Source: Colletes latitarsis (Eukaryota; Arthropoda; Insecta; Hymenoptera; Colletidae). From it: 64,000 bases of DNA. The first letter of the stretch is position 1. Every line of letters starts with the position of its first letter. A model generated the notes under the pieces. That model was not told the DNA's origin. It was given only the letters and a program-made list of their open reading frames with translations, and did no database searches. The translations under genes and the position numbers were made by a program. This document shows positions 48,305-60,319 of this stretch, one piece after another. The DNA is taken from assembly GCF_051014445.1 (NCBI RefSeq), contig NC_135143.1:4526001-4590000 (forward strand), read 5' to 3'.

Positions 48305-49963
48305 ATCGCTACATTAAACCTTGTACTCCAGACTCTGCTCACTAACTGGGACGATATACCGAATCATTGCCGAAACTAATGTCTGTGGGATAATACATGC
48401 ATTGTATTTGGGCTGTAATCCCGATATTTCAACAAAGTTCAAATGCTACATTGTTGTTTTAGCAATGAGTTTACAGTCTACAGCTCACATAATGTTGGAA
48501 AATAGAGGAACGATTCAACGTCGAATGAGTTATTCGCTTAGATTCATTGATAGTGTCAGTACATGTATGATTTGCCGATAGCTTAAACTCATTACTTGTA
48601 TCGAAATTTCAACCGCAACAAATATCAGCGTCAGTAGGCTACGTAATGCATGATTTGCACCCTAATTTTTGTTTCTGGAAGTGCAACTGAAATCCTCTAC
48701 TACGTTAATTAAGTAGCCTAATAGGTACTTATAACCGGGCATATTTGTGTATTAACATCACGTTAAATAATATGGCTTACTGATTCATATAGGTGCGTAT
48801 GACAGTCTTAAGCTTTTAGTTTCCTTTATTCTGTGCAATGCCGCGAAAGCATCGAAATTTCCCGGAAATTTACGAGTGGGAGCGTATCGGGAGACGTCTA
48901 TCGAACCGGCGGATACACCGTTATCCTCAAAGGATTCGCGTTGCAGGAGGAAATCGAGGTAAGGATCGAGGAAATTTTCGAGGGAAGAAATTCCATTACC
49001 TCGACGGTACGCCGTGTCCCCGCAGTTTCGAGTTCTGGGTTTGATCTGCGGCCGACGCGACGAAAAGTCGTTCGTGAATCTGGCGACGGATGGATCATAA
49101 CGAGCACCGGCGGCAAGTTATAAAAACTTTCCCCTTTCCTCTGGTTTAATACCATCGGCCGTTGCGGTACAACTGGTCGGAGTTCGGCTCTACGAACTTC
49201 TCAGTGCCGCCATGATAAAAACTCCGACTGAAACGTGATCCACGGATTGAACCAAACCTCCACTAGCGACCTCTTGCTTATTATGTTTTGTTCAAAGTAC
49301 TAACAGGAAGAATATGCCCTACAAAAGCTGCGAATATCATACTTATGGGTATATTATTTGTTACTCCTTTTGCTAGTACATTTATTTCTAAGCAAATGAA
49401 CATATAGGTTGGGACTTATGAAACAGTCATTTGCATAAAAGTTGATGGATTCTAATTGTTGAAGATTTTAATACGCAGTGTATTTATAATGATAGTTCAT
49501 CATTACGTGTTAGTAACTGAAACGCGTGTTTTATACTTGGACTGACTACCAGACAGAAGATTGCAGTTAAAACCAATCCTATGTAGCGTTACTCTTCTGC
49601 TACTATATACATAATATTTAATATATGTAAACACAATTGAACAATAACTAATAAATTTTATTAAACTCAACAAAATAATATACGTGTTAACGGTATATTA
49701 CCAAGAAACTAGATTTACTATTATACGATGGGACACTATTATACGAGGGATACGCTCTCTCGCAAGTACTTGAACGATCACCTATTCCTAAAATTTCCCG
49801 ACCAACCATTAAATGCAAGCTTATCAATAAAGGGAATATGAAATCGAATATAATTTTTATTATAATTTTCCTATAAATACTCAGATTTTTAAAACTAATT
49901 TAGTTATAACACTAGAGATTTCAATGAGTACAAGATTACATACTTTATACAATAATTGGGATA
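48305..49963. other. Unassigned DNA with a GC-richer patch at 48830-49260
   Basis: Overlapping frames on both strands at 48833-49155 (96 codons plus, 85 minus) show no known domain. The remainder is AT-rich without recognised features. Confidence 0.4.
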
Positions 49964-50331
49964 TACAGGGTGTTCGGCCACCCCTGGGAAAAATTTTAAT
50001 GGGGAATTCTAGAGGCCAAAATAAGATAAAAATCAAGAATATCAATTTGTTGAACGAGGCATCGTTAAAAAATTATTAACGTTTAAAGTAAGCAAACAGC
50101 TACATACGCGCGATAGTAGTTCACACTCAGAAGTTTCTCATGCTGAGTGAGAACCACTATCGTGCGTACGCAGCTGTTCGCAGATTGCCGTTCTACAGGC
50201 GGAACTTTAAGCATTAATATCTTTTTAATGAAGCTTTAATTGAGAAATTGGTATTCTTGATCTTCGTCTCATTTTGGCCTCTAAAATCTCCCATTAAAAT
50301 TTTTCCCAGAGGTGGCCGAACACACTGTATA
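49964..50331 (+). mobile_element. Copy O of the modular TIR family, hairpin subfamily, complete
   Basis: Left tip TACAGGGTGTTCGGCC and right tip CGAACACACTGTA. It is the only hairpin-subfamily copy with both tips inside the window, at 368 bp. The loop is shorter than in A and B and is in the inverted orientation (TTTCTCATGCTGAGTGAG). Confidence 0.93.
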
Positions 50332-52768
50332 TCCAACATTTACAATATTAGTACAAATTTTCAAGTTATGGTACTCCAACCTGAGAAATAAAACGCATGT
50401 GTTATCTTTTTGTTTCGGAGTGTACCTCGCGTAAGAAACGACAATACATTAGTTTCCACGCAAGTTGTTCCCATTTTAATGCTATAGTAATGGTGTAGAG
50501 TGGCAAATGGTGTCTAACTGTAAGCTTCGGGCTTAGCTTGGTCGTGTTTGGCATAACTTCAACACTTGCTGTATACATGTTTTTAATGTATGTATATATG
50601 TTTGTAATATTTGAAAGTAACCACACAGATGTACACCCAACTTCGGTGTAGGACCAATTTTAATATACATATATCTAAGTAACTTGTGAAACAATAATCG
50701 GAAAATATGAATGACTTAAAAAAGACAAAGTTTGTTTTATTCGTTTCATTAATATAGATGTTACAAATAGTACGAAAATAGAAAGAATAATAGAGATATT
50801 ATAAAGTTAACAAGATTACTATGTGAAATAAAATTGACAGATACGATATGCAGTTATATAAACAAGCAGCATTAATTCTCGTTTTGAAATAAAGCCATCA
50901 TACTATAAACAATACTATGTATGAATTTTAATTATATAAATTCTGATATATTTTTCTATTATATCTACGATAACATTGTGATACATTGTTAATTTCTTTT
51001 TGTAATATACGTAATAATAATATTAATAATTTTCATTCTTAACTACAATTTTCATCTATGTTAAAAATATGTGTTTGAGTAATCAAAATTTATGAATGTA
51101 CACTTAAGTATATCGAATAAAGTATACACTTAAATTTGAAATTTGATTGTATTACTTGGCAAATTGGAAATTTTTAAATTCTGAAAATTGCAAATTACAA
51201 ATGGATTATGTTCTGATATTCAATCGCTCGCGAGTCGACGTTTCATTTAACTTAGCGAAATCTGATTATAAAATATAGTACGCCATTCGTCGAAGCCGAA
51301 AGTTCTTTCATTTCGGTCGATGAGTGGAACTGTATAAAAATTTAATGCAGTTTAGTGCTTCTCTATTTCTGAAGGCGAATGTTGTTTAACTATGCTCTAT
51401 CGCAAAAATGCGTCAATTCTTGGACCTCGATAATTCAGAAATGCATTCTTCGATATTTATATTAGACTGAAACTAATAAAACAATGTATAGCTATGACTA
51501 ACTGCAATAATTCGTCGATCCTTGTGTGACAGCACTGGTCAACATTTATATTCCAATAAATTGACAGAAACTTAGAATTATTGTACTAGTCGCGAATATT
51601 ATTTGTAAATTTTTATTTTTTTACTTTACGTTTTCATACCTACGATTTATAATTTAAACAAGACACTAAATTTAAAATTCTTTACATGCAAACGAAAAGC
51701 TTTTACAAATTGATGGACACAAATATTTCGCGAAGAATAATTATACAATTCAAGTAAAATACTAGAAATACAATTGTTGCAAGATTTATTCGACATTACC
51801 GTGTGATAAAACCGTATCTTATTATTAATAAGCAAGTAGAACGAGAAGTGATGAGAATAAAAAAAGAATGTTGAAAACTTTGTGACTAACGATATTTTAA
51901 AGAAAAATGGTGAAACTTTATAGAAGCTGTGTTAGGTCTGGGTTATTATTTAAAAATAACAACATAGATAATTTGGATGGTTTTAAATTAGCCCAGCTTT
52001 TGAAAATATTCTTTCGCCAATTCATCTAATATTTCCTACTTTGCATATTAAAATATAAAGTAGGTTTTTACTCATAATAGCTGCTTTAGCTATAATTGGC
52101 ACTTCTAATAATTTAAATCTATCATGTGATATACTCATACGCAAATACAATGATTTTAACTAAATTTTTTTATATTCTGTCATTCTCATATTATTATAAA
52201 TATATTTATTATATGCTTAATCAAATCTTGCTAAACTGTTTTAATAATAATATTAATCATAAAGTTATAACATAAGTGACGTGTATATAAAAATTTTTAA
52301 CATTATTCATAGTAAGTTTTTATACATTAATATGACATTTTGTATATATTTATATTATAAAGAAATAAATTAGAATTAAAAATTATATTAATTAAAAAAT
52401 TTAATTAAAAAATTAAAAAAGTTAGTTTTGCGTACACATTACTTTCTTGAAAAATTTTTACGAACATTTATGAAACGAATGTTGAAACAATGGGAAATAA
52501 AACTTATAATCTTTTAATTTATCACTTTAATTTTTCCTTTTCTTTCTCCTAATAAGAAAATTATGTTAACATTGCTTTTAGACCATATTATAATATAATA
52601 CATATACAGTCCAAGCACATAATTCGTGAAAAGTGGAAAGAACACTCCCCACCAATTAAAAGCGAACACGAAGAATCACGAATCACTATAAAAAATCACC
52701 GTGATTTGAAATGTACGTGATCGAATCACGAGAGATTCAAAAGTAGCAGTTCACGCCATCTTTAATCA
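50332..52768. other. Unassigned AT-rich DNA
   Basis: Very AT-rich (51000-52560 especially). No frame longer than about 75 codons, no recognised repeat. Confidence 0.5.
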
Positions 52769-52946
52769 GGAGTGTACAGTTGAAATAAACTTGACGCCCA
52801 ACAGTATAATCATGTCTCGGGAGTGCACGGTTGAAATAAAGCGGGCACCTAATGGTGCAGTCTTGCATTGGGAGTGTAGAGTTGAAAGAAACCGGACGCC
52901 TGATGGCAAATTCTTGTCTCAGGAGTGTACGGTTGAAATAACGTCT
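52769..52946 (+). repeat. 51-bp tandem repeat, about 3.5 units
   Basis: GGAGTG starts units at 52769, 52820, 52871 and 52922, an exact 51-base period. Each unit reads GGAGTGTACGGTTGAAATAA with small changes, then CGCC- and TCTTG-type words. The last unit is partial. Units have diverged, so the array is not recent. It ends about 20 bases before a TATA box. Confidence 0.92.
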
Positions 52947-52967
52947 TGTAACGTCTTGGGTTAGAGG

Positions 52968-52974
52968 TATAAAA
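52968..52974 (+). promoter_or_regulatory. TATA box downstream of the 51-bp array
   Basis: TATAAAA in GAGGTATAAAATCTAGC. A start site would fall near 53000. The array upstream resembles repeated enhancer units, as found in some LTR U3 regions or insect promoters. No convincing frame follows, so either a non-coding transcript or an LTR remnant is possible. Confidence 0.4.
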
Positions 52975-53776
52975 TCTAGCAGAGCAATTGTACGATTTCT
53001 TGTATCCTTTATTCTATTATCCGCGTGAGTTCAATTAATTCGTTGCTAGCCGGTCGGAGTTAACAAGGAAAATTGAAACATGCCTGTTCTTCTGCATAAA
53101 TATATCTAGCAAAATATATGTCCATTTGCATTCCTAGAATCCTTGTCTAAATTATATTTTGCAATTTTCCCGAAATCCTGTTCCTACATATGTTTTTAAA
53201 TAGAATATAATGATTGTAATTTTTTCTTTAAAGCATTTTCATGTTCGTATTTCATTTCTTATCTGCGACTGTTCAAATATATATTTCGAAACAATATAGG
53301 AAACTTTCACACTTCTAGAAATATTAAATAAAAAATATTAGCAGTAATTATTGATAATAAAGTTTGTAGAAATAATTCGTGGTCATCGTTAAAAATATAA
53401 GCAGCTAGATAAGATGTAAGTTACACAATGTTGATTTTTATAAAACGAATCGTCATACGATAGCGATCGTCATAGTCTGAACTTTCGTTGAAATTCTGTG
53501 TACAGTCACCGAATACCACTCGAACGTTTATATTTTCAAATTCAAGTTTGCGCCACTCCAGTCTTGGAGGACAATTCATATACTGTGATTTTCATTTGTT
53601 GAACACACGTAGAAGTATGTAACCTGTTCGAAAATAATACTAAAATAGTCTTTGCAAAAATAAAATAATTCAAGTATCTGTTTTACAAAAAATAGCAACT
53701 TAACTCTGTAGCTTAATTCAGGCCTACCACATGAACTACTAAGGAAAATATTTGACAACAGTTAACTATACAGTTA
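52975..53776. other. Sequence downstream of the TATA box, no gene recognised
   Basis: A GC-mixed stretch to about 53090 is followed by AT-rich DNA. The first ATG after the TATA box opens only a few codons. Confidence 0.45.
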
Positions 53777-54815
53777 TACAGGGTGTTCGGCCGCCCCTGG
53801 GAAAAATTTTAATGGCAGATTCTAGAGGCCAAAATAAGACGAAAATCAAGAATACCAATTTCTTGATGGAGGCTTGCTTAAAATGTTTTAAGTTCCGACT
53901 GTACTGAATTTTTTTCTCAAAAATGCGCAAGATTTCGGGGGTATGTCTATTCACCAAAAATAATTGTAATTGACCCCCGCAACCGAAAATAATTTTTTCA
54001 GAATTAATTAAAAATTTTTTTTTCATCGAAAAATTTAGGCACCTACTCCTTGTCGATTTTTCTTAAAAATTCCTTTTTCATTTTTAGTAATTTTGTTTGA
54101 TGCCCTACAGAAAAGTTGTCTAATATTTTTTTGTAGGTACCTATGAGCTCTACTTCAAAAAAAAGATTCATTGAAATATATTTAAAATTGTAGGAGTTAT
54201 GGCTGTTTGAAAATTGGACCATTTTTATAGCGTTTTTCTCATTTTACAGCGTCAAGGATCAACTTTTCAAATATTTTTGCGATTTCTACATATTTTCCAC
54301 CAAAATACGGGTAGTTTGCTTTTTTAAACATTAAAATCGTCCAATCCGTTCAGAAGTTATGATGTTTCAAAGATACGCTTGAAATTTCAGTGCAACATAT
54401 CAACGGTATGGTCAGACATGAAATTTTCGGTAATGAATTTTTTTTTCGAAAGTGAGTAGGATTTCGGGGATATGTCTGTTGACCAAAAATGCTTGCAATT
54501 GACCCCTGCAACTAAAAATAATTTTTCCAAGACGATTCGAAAGTCTTTTTTTCACCCAAAACTTTCAGCACTTACTCGAATTTATTTCTCGAAAGTGAAT
54601 AGGATTTCGGAATTATGTGTATTCACCAAAAATGATTGTAATTGACCCCTGCAACCGAAAATAATTTTTCCAGAACGATTTGAAATTTTTGAATTTAATT
54701 GTTAATAACTTTTTAACGAAGCCTCTATCAACATATTGGTATTCTTGATTTTCGTCTTATTTTGGCTTCTAGAATCCTCTATTAAAATTTTTCCCTGGGA
54801 TGGCCGAACACTCTA
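53777..54815 (+). mobile_element. Copy P of the modular TIR family, one core
   Basis: Left tip TACAGGGTGTTCGGCC and right tip CGAACACTCTATA. One module near 53952, the core at about 54030-54400, then two modules near 54481 and 54625. About 15 bases of the left terminal repeat are deleted (GGCTTGCTTAAAATG), and copy R has a similar change. Confidence 0.93.
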
Positions 54816-56230
54816 TATGTTTTTTACAAAAATTCGTGAAGGGTGGAAGACAGTATTATCGCTTAAAACAAATGTATTATTATCACTTAATCACTCATAA
54901 CTACGTTTTTAAAAGTAATGCTAACTAAATGTGATATAAAAATTCCTCGGAATTTTTCTGAATTTTTTGACTGAAAAATACGTACTTTTATATTTTTAAT
55001 GTGTCGTAGTTGACCTCGTAACAAATTCAACGATCTCTAATAGTTACAATATGATTTTCAATTAACATTACCTGCCAAAATTAAAAAACTTTAGCTCTTG
55101 TGTTTGTGTCGTTTTATTACATAAATCACAGAGCTGTTCAATCGCCTTATGTTTGACGTTCTTAAACAGCAGTTTGAAAATTTAGTTATTAAACAAATGG
55201 AAATTATATAATCTAAAATTTGTTGTATATACTACTTTTGTTACTCATCGAAATTCATCTTCGATTTAAATACAGGCTTCCTATTATAATGTTTCTCAAA
55301 TTTTAAATATTTCAGTTATTTTGACAAACGTGGTGAAAATTTATAAATTATGAACCTTACGATGTATGCAATTTCCTTTTTTGTTTCTATTGATATCTAC
55401 GATCGTTCCTGTTCTCTTAGAATTTAATGCATTTTCTTATTCTTTTTATGCCACAATCTTCTATTGTATTTGTTTATAGACTGTGTTTATTTCCTGAGTA
55501 TGACTTACATCAAAATTTCTTTTCCACCACATCAATTGATTCTCCAATTATACCAATATCAAGTATCTAGAGAGCAAAATAAAAATTCCATTTTGATGTA
55601 TTAAGAGAATATATTTTTACACGACTAAAATATTAAGTGTCTCTAAGCTATGCAAATCCTATAATGTCCTGCGACAAAGCAATTTTACACGTGATTAATC
55701 TTATAAATTCAGTTTAGTTTTACGATTAATTTCCGAAGCAATACTCCTATCGTTCCAAACTGTTTTCTGTGACCAATAGAACGTTTCCACACGGAAACTT
55801 TATCGACGTGTTTACATGCCGAGCGACCGACACACAAGTTCCGTTTTACAGCGATTTTCCTCCTGTGGCCAACCAAGACAAAGACGCCATTGACATTAAT
55901 AATTTCAATCCAATTCGTTTCATTGAAATTTCTCAGCTAGTTCCGACGCAATTTTCCAGCAATTGAATGCACGTGGTTGTCCTCAATCGGGCGGCATGTT
56001 CCTTGTAACTATACGCATTTACCAAATGTAATACAAGTTACATTGTCGCAAAATTGTAAATAGTCTTTGGACATTGGATTGAAATTGCAGCAGTGATTTG
56101 AGAATTAAGAAAGGGATGTTTCGTAATCGAGAAAAATTTGTTTACAAAAAGACACGTTTTAAAATACCCTCATTAATGTTTTCACTATGTAAAAAGAGGT
56201 TTTACTTATGTAGGTTAAGGTCTATGACTA
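54816..56230. other. Unassigned AT-rich DNA
   Basis: A 65-codon frame at 55769-55966 in slightly GC-richer sequence has no motif. Nothing else is recognised. Confidence 0.5.
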
Positions 56231-56808
56231 TACAGGGTGTTCGGCTACCCCTGGGAAAAATTTTAATGGAAGATTCTAGAGGCCAAAATAAAACGAAAAT
56301 CAAGAATATCAATTTCTTGACTAAGGCTTCGTTAAAAAGTTATTAAAAAATTTCTAATTATACTGAAAAAATTATTGTCGATTGTGGGGGTCAATTACAA
56401 TCATTTTTGGTGGATACACATACCTCCGAATTCCTAACTATTTTCGAGAAAAAAATTCGTTACCGAAAATATAATGTCTGATCATGAATGAATGAGTCCC
56501 CTGAAATTTCATGTTTTTCAAATCGTTCTGAAAAAATTATTTTCGATTGCAGGGATCAATAATAATCATTTTTGGCGAATAGACATACCCCCGAAATCCT
56601 ACGCACTTCTGAGGAAAAATTTCAGGAAGGTTGACTTTTTCAGCGAAATTGAAAAATTTCAAATCGTTCTACAAAAATTAGTTTTAGTTGCAGGGGTCAA
56701 TTATAATCATTTTTGGTCAATAGACATACTTCCGAAATCCTATCCACTTTTGAGAAAAAAATTCCGTACGCGTGGAACTTTAAACGTTAATAACTTTTTA
56801 ATGAAATC
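56231..56808 (-). mobile_element. Copy Q of the modular TIR family, inverted, right tip missing
   Basis: Left tip TACAGGGTGTTCGGC. Three modules in reversed orientation (near 56395, 56555 and 56700). It stops after CTTTTTAATGAA, where a long hairpin begins, so the last ~90 bases of the terminal repeat are missing. Confidence 0.9.
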
Positions 56809-57081
56809 GTAAAAGCGGTCCTATTGTTCGGTATTTGACTCTGCCTGTTGAAACTGATAGCAAGGGTCTACGCTCGGAACTATAGGCCCGAAGAGTAAGA
56901 AATATGGAAAGTGTTAACCATCCAAATTATTAATGACACCATCCTTGATGCGGCAAACTTGGACCGTGATGGACAATACTTTCCATGTTTCTTACTTTTC
57001 AGGCCTGCCGTTCCGATCTAGACCCTTGCTATCGGTTTCAACAAGCAGAGTCAAACAGCGCAACAATAGGACCGCTTTTAT
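56809..57081. repeat. Long hairpin, ~105-bp arms
   Basis: The left arm starts GTAAAAGCGGTCCTATTGTT and the right arm is its inverse, ending CAATAGGACCGCTTTTAT. About 90% of the arm positions pair by eye, around a loop of ~60 bases. It could be a foldback MITE, but I see no clear target duplication. It abuts the truncated end of copy Q. The 63-codon frame across it is incidental. Confidence 0.85.
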
Positions 57082-57414
57082 GACTTACCACTCAAGTCGA
57101 GACGTCTCCGCTGAAGATCAGTAAATTTCTAAGCGTTATATCTTGAAAACTAATAAAAATCGGGTAAATAAATTGCAGCTTAATGAATTCGTCTTGAAAA
57201 GCACTATCGTATGATCTAAAAAAAAAATATATAGTTCCATTTAAAAAACGAAACTTCACCATCATATCTTTTAAATTAATAACATAAACAAAATTTTCGT
57301 TTACGCCAAAATAAGGATCGCATTTTATCCTGCAATTTACATATAAACAATTTTTTCATATCATCAATAGTTATTGAAATATCGCGACTGTCACACTTTA
57401 GCGTGAACACCCTG
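57082..57414 (-). mobile_element. End of a different TIR element
   Basis: It finishes GTCACACTTTAGCGTGAACA followed by CCCTGTA, so the outermost ~13 bases equal the tip of the modular family while the rest does not. The words GTCACACTTTA also occur at 2100-2125 beside copy B. The left boundary is uncertain and no coding sequence is seen. Confidence 0.5.
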
Positions 57415-57840
57415 TATACCATAAAGAAAATTTACTATCATGTGGTTTTATATTTCCTGTTTATGTAAATAGTTTAATTTCATTTTGTTTAGTAATTATA
57501 TTTTCAAAAAATTTCGTTCTGTATACAATTTTGTTGTATCATATTTCTGAAGGGAGCACAGATACGTGATCGAAACGTCAGACTTTATCGCATTAAACAA
57601 AGTTCGCTTTACTAGGAAGCCAAAAGACGAACTTTTCCTTTGTTAATTAAAATCCTGTATCACTGCCAGATTCGTAAATCCACGCGGCCGAAACTATAGT
57701 AGACTCACGAAGTATTGTCCGCGGTAGAATGTCACAGAGTGTCTGGAACGGTCGTCTCGACGAAGGAATTTACCTTGGTGATGCTCGAGCAGTGTTCAGT
57801 CTGGAAGACAGGGAAAGAAAGAAATGAAATTTTCAGGGCA
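57415..57840. other. Unassigned DNA
   Basis: AT-rich to 57600, then GC-richer. No recognised feature. Confidence 0.45.
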
Positions 57841-58380
57841 CTAGTAGGGTGACAGATGTAACGCAGTAAGTAAAGACAGTCTCGCGTTTACCCGACGCCT
57901 TGCGTCGCAAGCCCAAAGGGCACGAAATTCTTGACGAAGTTCTCCAGGGGTTTCGTCAGTTGCTTTGAACATACGATATGCCCAGTGACGCAGTTCCTTG
58001 AGACACGCCCCACGGTATAATAGTACTTGCGCCAGCGAAATCGGAGTCGGGTTCCTGCACCGTCGTCTCAATTGCGACGCCGACACTTCAGATACACGAG
58101 ACGTCGTAGATTGTTGCCGCTGCTCGCCTGAGCGCTGCTGAAAGTAAGACGCGCATGTAAGTGGGTTCTCGTACGTCGTGAAGCTCGACATCCGGCATTC
58201 GAGAGGTTGATGCTCCATTTTCCGAGGACGACTGAACGGGCGCAGTCGTCGCTCGCAGACGCAAATACCCTGGACATTAATGCAGATCGGTGAATGGTCG
58301 TTACTCGATGGAAGAGTCAACGAAAAATATCGTTGCTCATAGAAGCATTCAAACGATTGCAGTCTATTGAGAGGTTGCAT
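57841..58380 (-). CDS. Longest ORF of the window, with an LYR-like motif; uncertain gene
   Basis: A 179-codon frame in a GC-richer patch. Residues 115-131 read SLAQVLLYRGACLKELR, resembling the start of LYR-motif proteins, the small mitochondrial Fe-S and complex I assembly factors (LYR at 121-123, conserved Arg/Leu pattern after it). The remainder does not match that family well. The motif sits in a possible exon, 57892-58054, preceded by GGTGCAG and followed by GTAAAC on the minus strand. The N-terminal 100 residues look like translated non-coding DNA. It may be a chance frame or one real exon inside a longer open frame. Confidence 0.22.
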   Translation of the reverse strand: MQPLNRLQSFECFYEQRYFSLTLPSSNDHSPICINVQGICVCERRLRPFSRPRKMEHQPLECRMSSFTTYENPLTCASYFQQRSGEQRQQSTTSRVSEVSASQLRRRCRNPTPISLAQVLLYRGACLKELRHWAYRMFKATDETPGELRQEFRALWACDARRRVNARLSLLTALHLSPY

Positions 58381-58831
58381 TAAAATTCGCTGTTTTTTTG
58401 TGATCTTTGAACATCTATTTTAGTAATAAAATATATGTTTACCTTAATCAAAGTATTTGCGTTCGAAAGCTATTATTAAGGATTCTGAAGGAACCTTACC
58501 ATCGCGGGGTTTATGATACGGACGCGACTTCTCCGCTATTTTTGAGGATTAGGACTTCGGGACATTTTTACTTGACAAATTACGTTACGGTCATTAAGGA
58601 ACTTCCAAACTCCACACGGGACTTGGAATCCTCGGAGCTCTTCCTTGCCTCAATAGCGATTGATGTATCGTAAACCCGCGGTAGCGTACAGCTGCAGACC
58701 ACCGGGGTCTCGCGGTCGTTGAGCATTTTCCAAATAGTTAATAACAACGCAACGTTCACGCTCACTCTTGCATGGTGTACCTAGACACTGGACAGCAGGA
58801 TGAGCGGGAATGTTGAAAAAGGCAAGAAACG

Positions 58832-58915
58832 CCCTGCCAAGGTGACGACTTTGAGGATTGACTTGACCAATCCTCCCACCGGTTAGCGCTACGTGTTTTC
58901 GTCACCTTGGTAGGG
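58832..58915. other. Two-stem inverted repeat structure
   Basis: CCCTGCCAAGGTGACGA (58832-58848) pairs with TCGTCACCTTGGTAGGG (58899-58915), 16 of 17 positions. Inside it, GAGGATTG pairs with CAATCCTC across a seven-base loop at 58861-58867. It could be the fold of an RNA or the core of a small palindromic element. Confidence 0.55.
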
Positions 58916-59189
58916 AGAGCCGAGGTTAGGTTAAGGATAGCATGAAGTTTTTGATTTCGATTCATTTGATCGAGCCTTACAACCTCGACTAGACTCTCCA
59001 CAAGACGTATCTTACTCTTGTGTAACGTAAAAGAGCAACGGGCTCTTCCTTAAAGCAACGGGCTTCAAGGTCATCGGTTTTTTCCCAAACACCAGTTTGG
59101 GTGGTCCTTTGAGCCTACGGAAAGGGAACACAGCAAGGCGCTGTGTGATAAGCACGGTCCGCGCAGTATAGCAAGTGGGCATAATTCAT

Positions 59190-60317
59190 GGCCGAAACAG
59201 CTATGACTTTCTCCCATTTTTCTGGCAACAGTTGTATCCCGCGACGAAAGAATACTCTATCTTTTGAGTCAAACCATTCAGTGACCCAATTTTTTACTTC
59301 TTCCTAATTATGAAAATGTGTATCTTCCAAAGCGTGTTGCATCAATCGAAAAAGATGAAAATCACTTGGGGCCAAATCCGGAGAGTACGTTGGGTGCGGG
59401 AGAACCTCCCATTCCAGCTTCATCAATGTTTGCTTCACAGCTATAGCAACATGGGGTCGAGCGTTATCATGGAGGAGAATCATTTTTCGGCAATTTGATG
59501 CAATTGATGGCCGTTTTTGCATCAAGTTCTGTTTTAAACGTTTCAGTTGTTGTCGGTAACGTTTGCAGTAATTGTTTCGTTCGGTTTCAGCACCTCATAG
59601 TAAACAACACCCTCCATATCCCACCAAACAGAGAGCATTGCTTTGTGACCGTGGATGTTTCGCTTTGGTGTCGGCATTGATGGTTAGCCAGGGTCAACCC
59701 ATGATTTCTTGCGTTTTGGATTGTCAAAATAAATTCATTTTCCATCGTCAGTCATGATACGCCACAAGAAACTCTTCTTTCTGTGCCTTGCAAGTAAAGA
59801 AATCGAGATGTTTAGACGATTAGTAATGGCATTTTCGGTCAGTTCATGTTGCAGCCATTTTCCTTCTTTCTGGATCTTTCCCATGGAATATAAACGTCGT
59901 GAAATAGTCGATTTATCGACTTCGAGTTGTTGAGCCAATACTTTGAGTGTTTGAACAGGGTTTTCTTCCAATAGAGCTTCCAGTTGTTCATTTTCAAACT
60001 TTTTCGATTCACCTGGCCGTTATTTGTCGTGAACATCACAATTACCACTTTTGAATCGTTTCCGATGCAGCAGATTCACCATAAGTTTTCACAAGCAAAC
60101 GATGAGCTTCGGCTGCACTTCTTTTTAAATCAAAGTAGTGCAAAAGTACACATCGATAGAACAACTTATCGCGTTCCATTTTAATTCAGCGATACAAAAG
60201 CATTTGTGTAAACAAGCAATGGTGTCTGATGACTGGATTTTAGTGGGAAATGTTTACACTTTAAAATGACGTAAGAGACATCTATCACTTTCGGCGGCTT
60301 TCAATGCAACCACCTAA
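59190..60317 (-). mobile_element. Mariner element, decayed, right end intact
   Basis: The transposase runs on the minus strand. Its 5' end is at 60317, where the minus strand begins TTAGGTGGTTGCATTGAAAG next to TA (60318-60319), a typical mariner terminal repeat. The 3' terminal repeat was not found. Coding similarity fades near 59190, so that boundary is approximate and the element is probably truncated there. Confidence 0.8.
59215..60181 (-). pseudogene. Mariner transposase, cecropia/SETMAR-like, broken
   Basis: From ATG at 60179-60181 the minus strand reads a mariner N-terminal helix-turn-helix domain (YFDLKRSAAEAHRLL). It is disrupted near 60045 where ETIQKW is followed by a stop. Reading resumes in another frame with LEENPVQTLKVLAQQLEVDK and WLQHELTENA, the conserved W-HELT block. 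The catalytic part has further frameshifts around 59530-59740. It ends with LLHDNARPHVA (second catalytic Asp), YSPDLAPSDFH (third Asp, D34D spacing) and FRRGIQLLPEKWEKVI near the C terminus. Several frames and stops mean it is inactive. Confidence 0.9.
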
Positions 60318-60319
60318 TA

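Noticed and set aside
48833..49155. Overlapping 96- and 85-codon frames
   Set aside because: Same GC-island effect; no recognisable motif.
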